The notes below the pieces were generated by a model. It made no database searches. It saw nothing but the letters and a program-made list of their open reading frames with translations, and was not told where the DNA came from. Below are positions 48,401 through 60,400 of a stretch of 64,000 nt of DNA, piece by piece (positions within the stretch are counted from its first letter, which is position 1; each line of letters starts with the position of its first letter). The DNA lies in NCBI GenBank assembly GCA_029582155.1, contig CM055898.1:19246229-19310228 (forward strand), given 5' to 3'. A program made the translations under genes and the position numbers. Source of the DNA: Panopea generosa (Eukaryota; Mollusca; Bivalvia; Adapedonta; Hiatellidae).

Positions 48401-51400
48401 ACTGATAATGAGACTTTGTGAGATTTTGCCTGAATACTCAGTTGCTCTTCCCTCTCTATATAATTTGTTGGTTCCAAGAATTTGTCTGAAATCTACTGTT
48501 TTAATTTGGTGAAAAAACCTACCTTGTTGGCAAAGATAGTCATCTGAAATTTTCCAGGATTAAAGATGTCCAAGACCCTGTTGATCAGTCCATTGTAAGA
48601 CTCCTACAGTAAATTAAACAGTTACCGGTACACAAACGTTTACTTTTTATGACAAAATGGAACGCAAATTGGTATATCGAGCATTGCAGTTATAAAGAAC
48701 AGATTGTGTGAAGTTAAATTGATATGACAAGCTCCAGCTTGATTAGGGCTACTTTATTAAAACACATCAGAATGGAGAGTATGTTTTAGACTTGCAAATA
48801 AACATTACCGGACTTAACTGTTTCTCTCTTTCTCAAACTTTCTTTCATTTGTGTTGGAATTTGCTTATCCTGAATCAAAAACTCATTATTGCTTATATTG
48901 TATTACTATTCATTTATGTTTTGTTGACTGAAAATAAATGTAATTGTATTTTAACAATAAATTATTTGAACAATATACGCTACAATAAATAACGAGTTGC
49001 AAAAGACTCACTAGTGGCACATTGCTTTCAAAGCTTACGTAGGAACAATGGGGTTCTGGAGTAACATGGATCGTGATGTACTGACCCTGAAAATATAGTA
49101 ATCTTCTTTACAATGTATGCATCGGTACATGACAATTAAAAATGAAATTTTACCTCACCCATGAAGCGTTTTGACTTTTTTGATATTTTGTTGTTAAATA
49201 TATTCAGAGATCCCAGAAGACATTATGACTGGTTTTATATTCAGAGATTCCAGAAGACGTTAAGACTGGTTTTATATTCAGAGATTTGAAAAGATAATAT
49301 TCAGAGATTCCAGAAGACAATACGATTGGTTTTTATATTCAGAGATCCCAGAAGACATTATGAATGGTTTAATATTCAGAGATTCCAGAAGACATTATGA
49401 CTGGTTTTATATTCAGAGATTCCAGAAAACAATATGACTGGTTTTATAATCAGAGATTCCAGAAGACACGACTTGTTTTATATTAAAAGATTCCAGAAGA
49501 CATAATGACTGGTTTTATATTCAGAGATTCCAGAACACATTATGACTGTTTTTTTATTCAGTGATTCTGGAGACACTATGACTGGTTTTACATTCAAATA
49601 TTCCAGAAAACAATATGACTGGTTTTATATTCAGAGATTCCAGAAGACATGACTGGTTTTATATTCAGAGATTCCAGAAGACATTATGACTGGTTTTATA
49701 TTCAGAGATCCCAGAAGACATTATGACTGGTTTTATATTCAGAGATTCCAGAAGACATTATGACTGGTTTTATATTCAGAGATTCCAGAAGATAATATGA
49801 CTGGTTTTATATTCAGAGATTCCAGAAGACATTATGACTGGTTTTATATTTAGAGATTCCAGAAGACAATATGACTGGTTTTATATTTAGAGATTCCAGA
49901 AAACATTATGACTGGTTTTATATTCAGAGATTTGAGAAGACATTATGACTGGTTTTATATTCAGAGATTCCAGAAGATATTATGACTGGTTTTATATTAA
50001 GAGATCCCAGAAAACATTATGACTGGTTTTACATTCAGAGATCCCAAAAGACATTATGACTGGTTTTATATTCAGAGATCCCAGATGACATTATGACTTG
50101 TATTATATTCAGAGATTCCAGAAGACATTATGACTGGTTTTATATTCAGAGATCCCAGAAGATATTATGACTGGTTTTATTTTAAGAGATCCCAGAAGAC
50201 ATTATGACTGGTTTATATTCAGAGATCCCAGATGACATTATGACTTGTTTTATATTCAGAGATCCAAACGACATTATGACTGGTTTTATATTCAGAGAAG
50301 CCAGAAGAAATTATGACTGGTTTTATATTCAGAGATTCCAAAAGACAATATGACTGGTTTTATATTCAAAGATTCCAGAAGATATTATGATTGGTTTTAT
50401 ATTTAGAGATTCCAGAAGACATGACTGGTTTTATATTCAGAGATTCAAGAAGAAACTATGACTGGTTTTATATTCAGAGATCACAGACAACATTACGATT
50501 TGTTTTATATCAGAGATTCCAGAAGACATTATGACTGGTTTTATAAATCCGAGATTCCAGAAGACATTATGACTGGTTTTACATTCAGAGATTCCAGAAA
50601 ACATTATGACTGGTTTTATATTCGGAGATTCCAGAAGACATTTTAGATGGTTTTATTTTCAGAGATTCCAGAAGACATTATGACTAGTTCTATATTCAGA
50701 GATTCCAGAAGACATTATGACTGTTTTTTTTATTCAGAGATTCCAGAAGACATGACTTGTTTTATATTCAGAGAGTCCAGAAGATATTATAACTGGTTTT
50801 ATATTCAGAGATTCCAGAAGACATTATGACTGGTTTTATATTCAGAGATCTCACAAGACATTATGACTGATTTTAAATTCAGAGATCCCAGACGACATAA
50901 TGACTGGTTTTATATTCAGAGATCCCAGAAGACATTATGACTGGTGTTATATTCAGTCCTGCTAAGTGCAGACGAGACAAATTCACAAATCAAGGTCTCG
51001 ATATCACTCCCAATGCTTTTTACTGCTACACACAAAGTATGGCACAGATTGTAATTAGAAAGCATATGCAGGCATATCTGGTGATTAACCAGACATTTCA
51101 ATGAATTATTTAAGACCAATTATTTTAAATATTCCTGTGGAACAAACAAACAATATACGAGGGGGGATAAAAAAGTTTGTAGATTTTTGCCATAACTTTT
51201 TTATTTATCATTGTATTCTAATAATTTTCAGGGAGCATGTGCCGCTATATATTTGCAGTAATTTTTCATCATTAGTTTATATTCTATAGTAATTATGGAA
51301 ATGTCGATTTACGTAGTCGGGGCAGTTTTTGCTTTTTTCCTACCGCTACTATTCAAACAAGCGTAGCGTTGCCAAAACACGTTTTATCTTTAAATAAAAA

Positions 51401-54400
51401 ATATCAATGTGTGCTGTATTGTATGCTTGTTTACATCCTTTTAAAAAAATGACACCAATTATGCGCATCTCAAAATGACAACAATATTATGATGTTATTG
51501 TATGCCATTTTTGTTTGAAACAAAATGACGTCGGGGCACTTGAAAATGGATAATGACGCGAAATACTGCTGTTCCATAAAGTTCTGCTCCATGTTAGGTA
51601 ATACACCTGCTCATAGAGAGAACAAAAGTATATACGGTGAATCTAATGTTTCAAGGTCTCTAGTGTTTAAATGTCACAAAATTAATGTTTTTGAGATGGC
51701 CAGGAATTAGTCATTAAAAAAGAGCAAATGGGAACTTGATATGAAGATATATTTGAATCAAAGCATGTTTGACAGAATTTTGTGTCCAGTATACCATCTT
51801 CTGATTTTGTTAACATGTTCACTGAGTGGTGTAAATGGTGGCAAAAACGTATAGACCATGGAGGAGAGTATTTTGAGAAGAAGTGGCTCAGTAAATTTGA
51901 TACAAAAGCACCTGTTTAAAATATTGACATCATTTTTGTTAAATACAACGTCATCAATTTGCCCCGACATATCTAACTGTTATGCTTTGAATAGTGCCTT
52001 ATTTTCTTAATAGTTGACGTACCATGCTAAAATTTTCAAAATATGTCCCATATATATTTATTTCAAATACAATAACACTATTGTGCATTGTATAATTGAC
52101 ATCAATAAGTTATGGCAAAAGTCTACAAACTTTCTGATCCCCCCTCGTACATTCCTTAACAGTCACGTGATTCCAAGTTCATTACAACTTGAATAATAAA
52201 CTTCCATGCATGGACTAGTATTGAAACTTCAGATCACAGGATTGTAAAAATTTATTCTTCCATTTCATCATTATGAAATTGAACATTGCTGGTGGATTTG
52301 TTTTTGTTAATAGGAGCAGCCTTTTATTTTAGAGTTTTTTTTATGAGCTGAAACAATGCATATTTTTTTCCGTTATTGTCTTTTTTATTGTTATTATTGA
52401 ATGTAATTTTTTTCACATGTTTAAAACTTAAACAATAGATTTTAGTAGGGCTTTATGCACTCTAACCTTGCTTGTGTTGTCCTGATCAAGCTTTGCAATG
52501 TTGATCACAGTCAAGATGATCATGCATGACAGGGACCATGTTTTATTCCTTGAAATTTATTTTTTCATGTTTTTGATGTAAGCAGGCAGAAACAAATCAA
52601 ACAATTAACATATATTGTGGACAATGTATTATGTCATTTTATTTTTTTTTACATAAAATAAACACTTTAATAATATCAATCAAATTAAAAGGTGAATGAA
52701 TGTTACTTGAAGACTAGCAGCTGTCAGTACAGTGAAACTTCTCTAAACCCAAAAAAATTTTGACTGAACAAAATGGTTGGTTTCGGCAGGTTTTCATGTT
52801 ATCTCCATTTCTTAACGAATGGTATGCCATTCGAACTTCAAACAATAGCCAGTATGTGTAAATATAAACACAATTATGAGGGATAGGAAATTAAAAAAAA
52901 ACAATGCATCGTATTTTATATCTTATTCAAACAACTTTAAACTATGCATAAATATAACTAAAAATACGGTTAACAGAATGTCCAGTTTACAGAGGTTACA
53001 CTGTACTTATTGGGAATGAGAAGGTTAAGAATCAGCCTATGTTCATTATTTTTCAAATTGATGCACACTAGTACTGTCTTCAATAAAGCCTTTGATGTAA
53101 AGTTGGGAATTAAGCTAGTTCAGTAGATGTGTTCTAATTCACACATACTAACATGTATATGTATAATTGTATACATGTAAATACTAGCAGATATGTACAT
53201 GTCAGTCACTTTTAAGTGGGGGCAGTGGTCTAATGGATAGAGTGCCAGAGGTTGTGTGTTCAATCCCCAACTCAACCCAATGTCACTCCTAAAACAACAC
53301 TCAGTACTGGTTCTAGCCAGGAAGCAGACTCGAGAGCAGTTCATATAAGCTCTGAGCTTTCATGGCAATCGAGCTAAAATAAATTAGTATAAAATGATCA
53401 AAACTTTTATGAAAGATGTGTGTGTACATGTTTTTTGTCGATGAATGCACAATCTTAGTTTTATACAATTAATATGGAGAGATTTATGGAATTCAAGTTG
53501 TGAAACTGCATGGTTAACTATGTTGTTACCTTTGGAAGAAGGCCATTCATGGAGTAGCCACATGGCTCAAACAGGAAGTCATCAATAACAGCTCCAGGTA
53601 TGATGGTATCAATACCAGATTTCTGAAAACAAAAACATGTAAATTTAAAAACACTATAAAAAATACCCCTCATTTTTATATAGATACCAATACCACATAC
53701 CTGTACATAAAAACACAAACATTCCAATATTATAAGTTTTCTTTCTTTTTTTAACACCCCAACCAGATTTTTTAAATTCACCTTTATTACGATTTTGATG
53801 TATAATATTTTTTTTACTATTTAGAGCCATTTTATACCATCGAGGACTTACAGACGATCAGTTATCCTAACCACTCCTTCCTTGGATTCAGGATGGTTTA
53901 CCAGTATTTAAGCACACCAAACTCCACAACTGATAACTTTTCCACTCAATTCAGTAGGCAGAGATTCAAAATGACCTCCACTCAATTGATAGTCAGACAT
54001 GCTATTGACAGAGCTGACAGCTAAACAGGCCTGGGTGTACATCAGTCAATACAGGTAATCTTTTTCCATGTAGAAAGTTGTAAACAGCTCTAGTTTAGAT
54101 GCTTTTCTAGACAATAAAGACATATTTAACACAAGCGACATGGCATTTCTCTCTGTTAATATCATCACGGTTTTGTCATTTCATAGCAACAACATTGATA
54201 ACATCCTCAATCTGCAAGATAATTTATCTAATTTTATATTCTAGCTTAAAATGAAACATGGAAACATTGATTTTTACTTTTATTGTGAGAATTGTAAGTG
54301 AAAAGTTAAACAATAGGTCCATGGGCCTTTACGGTCACCTGATTATCCTTTATGACATTAAGCTATATGAATCTATTTTCCAACTTTTGTCAATAAAACA

Positions 54401-57400
54401 TAAGCATTTACTATCATGTCAGCAACAACAAATCACACCAAAAACCATTCAAATGAGTCTATTCATTTATCAGAAATGACCTTTTTCTCTTATAAAATAT
54501 TTAGTAAAGTAGGCCCCTACCCGAGGACCAAACCCTGAGACCAAGGGACATGCAATTCACAATTTTTATAAAGGAACCCATATGCATCCATAATCATCTC
54601 ACCACTGGTTTACCAGTGGTGATCATAGTAAGAAGATTTTCAAAGTTTACCTTAAATTTGACTGTTTTGGCACCAGCCCCAAGGGGACCATGCATTTCAC
54701 AATTCTGATTCATCCTTAGGTACCTAAGCTGCATACAACATTTCATTACAATTGAGCTTACAGTTTTTGAGAAGAAGTTGAAAATGTCAATTGTTTATGG
54801 AAAGATAACTGACAACGATGGACAAAATGCGACCGCAAAAGGTGACCTAAAAAAGTGTCATTCATAAATAAACATAAACTCTTCCTTCAGAAGATTTCAA
54901 ATACACAACTTAAGCAATAATGATCATTATTACCTCACTACAACAGAAAAAAATCACGATTACATGTGCTTCTCAATGCGGTTATATAAACAAGCTACAC
55001 AGCTTGTACAAATCATTCGCAATTTGCAATGCAGAAATGAGAATTTAATCAAAAATAACTTTGTTAGAAACAAGTGCCATGACTGTGATGATTGGAAAAC
55101 AGGTGTTTTATAGTTAATATAGATGAAGGCAACAATAATTACCATTGAAGAAACACTGATATACATGTAGCATATAACAATGTTCTCAAAGTCAATAAAA
55201 TGTTTAGGTAGCTACAATGTGAATTTGAGTGGGTAGGTTCAATGTAGAAGCACGTCCAACAAACACTTTTTAAGAATGGCCTGATGGTACTTTATTGAGT
55301 ATAGACAAACCTGGGTTGCTTCCTTGCCATCAGCGCTGACCTCCATGGTGAAAATATTCATCTTCTCTGGACACAGGTCCCACATCAGCAGGTGATAAAG
55401 GTCAAGGACAACAAGATCATAATCTCACATGCCAGTCCCAGTGATTATAATATTTACAGACAAAATAAAATATCAAGATGCATTTAAAAACAATAGGATA
55501 ATAAACTCTCAGGAAACACAAACAGTCTTAAAAAGGTAAATTTATAAGTAAGTAACTTTCATATTAAGGACTACTATTGTATGTTCAACTTTATTCACTC
55601 ACTATTGAGTTCAAGGGTTTGGGACTAGGGTGTAAATTTGTCAATATTTTGAGTATGAGATTCGGACTCGAACATTTAAGATAGAAATATCATTAATTAT
55701 ACAAGAAAATTACAACTTTAATGTTTATCTGCAGAAACAAGCAATTTCAATGTATATTTAACAAAATATCGCATCTCTCACCACTAACTTCATGTTTCAA
55801 GGTTTGCAAAAATGTCAGGTTTAAAAGTGATTCTCCGATTATATGTACTGATGAGGTTGGTTTAGACCATAGTGATGGGCAAGGATGCCAGTAAATTGCT
55901 GAAGGGCAGTAGTGCTACTTCGGTATCAGATTACAAATTTAATTTTATCAGTGGAGGAATACCTCAGAATGAGTCTTCTGCAAGTCAGTGATCTACTTGC
56001 GTTTCTTCTGAGGTCTGCCTCCACCTATATTATTGGCTGCCATATTATATATCGAGTACTGTGTGCAATGCATAGTCAAACCCCATTCCTTAACTTATAC
56101 AGATGTTAATCAATTTATTTCTTATAATTGGATATAATTCTCAAATTCGGTTCACATTTATGGTAAAAACAATGTCTTTACCAGAAATGTGAACTGTACA
56201 AGAAAATTATATCAATAATACAAACAAATATTGATTATCTATATACAGTCAGACCTGTATAAGCGATCACCGTTATTGAGCACCCACTTGCAATAAGCAG
56301 TCACATTTGCTATTTCTCATTTCTACACTTCCACAGCTTAAAATGCCACTTTTGACATAAATCCTAAATCTGACAAAAGGGAAATAAATCTCACTAGGAA
56401 TTATCACTATTATTATCTCCTCAGTAGGTTTTCTATCATTTCTTTTACAATATATATTTTAAAACGACTATGGAGGAACTACACAACACTATATAGCGAG
56501 CATGTGTCTGAGAGACACTCTTCTATGGTTTGCCAGTCTGGAAGATGGACAATTACAGGTGATTCTTATAGACAGAAACATTAACCATGTCAAGGATATT
56601 TCAACAGTCTGGTCTGGCTGTGTGACACCAACATCATCCATTGTGTACAGGTACCAGCAGTCACGATTAATACGACCCAGTGTATAGGCAGCACCCTCTG
56701 CAATCAATGGACAAATGAATGAATGAATGAATGAATGAATGAATTGAATTGAACGAACGAACGAACGAACGAACGAACGAACAAACGAACGAATGAGAAT
56801 TTAATGATGTACATGTACCAAAACAAAAAGGTTATATAATCTCAGAACAAGAATATGGTTGTTCAAATAATATTACCCACTGGCATAGCTAGAAAACTAC
56901 TCGAGTTTAATGAACATATCTACAACTGGAGTAACCAATCTGTGGTGTATTTACAACTGGAGTCACCGATCTGTGGTGTATCTACAACTGGAGTCACCAA
57001 TAGGTTGTGTATCTACAACTGGAATTACCAATCTGTGGTGTATTTACAACTGGAGTTACCAATCTGTGGTGTATTTACAACTGGAGTAACCAATCAGTGG
57101 TGTATTTACAACTGGAGTGACCAATCTTTGGTGTATTTACAACTGGAGTTACCAATCTGTGGTGTATATCTGTGGTGTATTTACTACTTGAGTTACCATC
57201 TGTGGTGTATTTACAATTAGAGTAACTGATCTGTGGTGTATTTACAACTGGAGTTACCAGTATGTGGTGTTTCTACAACTGGAGTTACCAATCTGTGGTG
57301 TATCTATAACTGGAGCTACCAATCTGTGGTGCATTTACAACTGGAGTTACCAATCATCTGTGGTGTATTTACAACTAGAGTTACCAATCTATGGTGTATA

Positions 57401-60400
57401 TATGTGGTGTATTTACAAATGGAGTTACCAATCTGTGGTGTATTTACAACTGGAGTAACAAATCTGTGGTGTATCTACAACTGGAGTTATCAATCTGTGG
57501 TGTATTTACAACTGGAGTTACCAGTATGTTGTGTTTTTACACTGGAGTTACTAATCTGTGGTGTATCTATAACTGGAGTTACCAATCTGTGGTGCATTTA
57601 CAACTGGAGTAACCAATCATCTGTGGTGTATTTACAACTAGAGTTACCAATCTATGGTGTATATATGTGGTGTATTTACAAATGGAGTTACCAATCTGTG
57701 GTGTATCTACAACTGGAGTTACCAATCTGTGGTGCATTTACAACTGGAGTTACCAATCTGTGGTCTATTTACAACTAGAGTTACCAATCTATGGTGAATA
57801 TCTGTGGTGTATTTACAACAGGAGTTACCAATCTGTGGTGTATTTACAACTGGAGTTACCAATCTATGGTGAATATCTGTGGTATATTTACAACAGGAGT
57901 TTCCAATCTGTGTTGTATCTACAACTGGAGTTACCAATCTGTGTTGTATCTACAACTGGAGTTACCAATCTGTGGTGTATTAACAACTGGAGTTACCAAT
58001 CTGTAGTGTTTTTATATACATTGTAAATGTTATTAAAAAATATAAGACAGAGCATTTTCTTTGAAATTGGAAAGAGGCCCAAGCCGTCGCGATTATGAAA
58101 AATACAGCGTGACTGAGCAGAAATAGAGAAAAAAAATTAAGGCTTTAGCGTATTACAGTAATACTTAATATCCAGTGGATGTTGTTTTCACCTTTAATTT
58201 TGAACATTTTATTTGCCTCAATTGGGAACACCTCATGATTTTTCAATTTATAGGAAATAGCCAAATTTTGGCCTTTGTTTGATCAAGTTTAACAAAAGCC
58301 CTGTAAGATTTCATAGTAAATAAACAAACATAATATTTATTATGTATTTATGTATAATAAATTATGCAAATTGTAAAGCTTTTTTTTTACATGGAGATTT
58401 TTAGAGCTGATTATTTTAAATAAATTTATAAGCAATACTAGAATAACTTTGGCTTCACATGGACAGACACATTTACTATCTTTATTCGAGACCTCATCGA
58501 CTAATAAAACTATAAATGTGTCCATTAGTCATTGATGCCCCCACCATACGATTGTATATTTTACCAAAAATTAGTAATAGTGACCGACGTTGGCAATATC
58601 AAACATGACCTACATTTTGTAACTATCCATTTTGTATCTATACAGCAACACACCAAATATCAAATAACGCCCCTCCCAGAAGTTATTCATTTGAAACCAA
58701 TTTCACAGGCAGAGGTAAAAACTGACAGACCAACAGAGGTAACACTAAATGCCCCTTCATAAGGTGGGTTTAAAAAAATAACTTTTAATTTCGCAAAAAT
58801 TTGGTTATACAAAAATATTCAAGCAACAGTAGCTCATCCTTACAGTTTTAACTTTAAAACATATGCTGCAGTCTTGGTATAGGAGTAGAGTATCCACCTC
58901 AAATGTGGAAGGTCATGGGTTCGATCCAAACCTGTCATATTAACAACTTGAACAAGAGTTGTCAGAAGACAACAAAGCTCGCCGATGGGATAAAACACAC
59001 ATGATATATTAAACTTAAACCAACTAAACGCAAAAGTTTAACATGGGTGTCTTAGTCCAAAAAGGGCCATAACTGTGCCAAAATACAATAAAGAGTTATG
59101 GTTCTTGTCTCTGTGTGTTCCGTTGATGATGGTGAACACATATGCAAAGTTACATTAATAACTAATGAGTGGTTGCATGGATATCTTAAGCTTAAATGCA
59201 AAACCTGAGTGTCTACAGACGCTGCCGACGCCAGGGTAATGGCATTAGCTCTCCTTAGACTTCATCCCGGCGAGCTAAAAAATGGTATTAGAAGCTTCCT
59301 CACTTGGTACTCAGCATTATGAGGATAGTTCTAGGTCTGGTCAACCCCATGTCAGTATAATATGACTGGGAGGGGTATCATACCATGTGTCTGCTGCATT
59401 GATATTTCAATGCGGTATCACTCAAATACTGTCTTAAGTAGACACCATCTCGATATAAAGAGCAGTTAAAAAATTGTTGAAAGTGAAGATTACCAGCATA
59501 CAACAACAACCTTTAAAACAGGACATAGACTCCGTTGGCCGAATCTCTGGACGGTTCAACTTGCATCTCAAAGGGAATGATTTTATTAGATTTAAATATA
59601 TGATATATACTTAAAACCACCTGTCACATAATTTATACACTCGTAACAATATGATCAAATACAACTATTAAAGACATGAATCAATATAAGTAGCTGATGC
59701 AACACTTAATTTTCACTGTGTATGAAGTTTTCTTGATCATAAAGGGAAATAGGAAAATATACAACGTAATTGGATAGTCATGAATCTCATAAAAAAAAAA
59801 ACACATAAATATAACAAAATAAAAGCCAACTGTTATATGATTAATCAACTGCAACCAAACCAGTTTATTCTGATATCATTTGCCATGAAATCCATAACAC
59901 GACAGCAGATTTTACATTTGTTTATAAGTTTGTAGTGCTACCAGTCTCAGTATATTTTAATACCGGAACATATTCATCTCTTATGATATAAACTTGGCCA
60001 AGATGAACTATACTAGGTCAATATGAACCAATCTGAGCCAATATGATACAAACTACGCCAATATAAACCAAATTTTTATTTAACTTATTTATTTTACCTG
60101 GATTGTGAAACAAGTTCTTACAGTTTAGACAAATCCAAATCACGCTCCAAGTCTTTCTGGGTAGAACCAGTACTAAATATATGCATATTAAGTGTCTTGA
60201 CCAAGGACACCACACAAAGCCATGGTAGAGAAATGAATCTATGACCCTCCAACCAATATGAGCCAATATGATACAAACTGGACCAATATGAACCAATCTG
60301 AACCAAACTGAACAAATATGAACCAATTTTAGCTAATATAACCATGTTTAAGTTGTAACCTTTTACCCTGGACCAATATTACCTGTACTTACTTTTAAAC

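Larger units (their letters stand above)
51158..52147 (+). mobile_element. Internally deleted mariner element with ~45-bp TIRs
   Basis: The ends are inverted: CGAGGGGGGATAAAAAAGTT, then TGTAGATTTTTGCCATAACT on the left, and on the right strand CGAGGGGGGATCAGAAAGTT, then TGTAGACTTTTGCCATAACT. Each end is flanked by TA, the mariner target duplication. The length is 990 bp against about 1.3 kb for full mariners. Both ends of the transposase survive but not the catalytic centre. It lies in an AMD1 intron. Confidence 0.9.

Noticed and set aside
49203-50957. CRISPR-like repeat array
   Set aside because: The 37-bp units are contiguous with no unique spacers and lie in an animal gene intron.
56502-56687. 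61-codon plus-strand frame
   Set aside because: Antisense shadow of the AMD1 exon at 56600-56697.
55311-56707. Conventional GT-AG splicing, using GTTAAT after the exon or GAG|AT before it
   Set aside because: It would insert extra residues or break the frame and place a non-conserved peptide between QTVE and LLM, whereas the AT-AC junction restores the family alignment exactly.
56855-58026. Plus-strand repeat protein frames (LELPICGVF type) up to 181 codons
   Set aside because: Products of the 31-bp minisatellite, opened in overlapping frames and on the opposite strand to AMD1.
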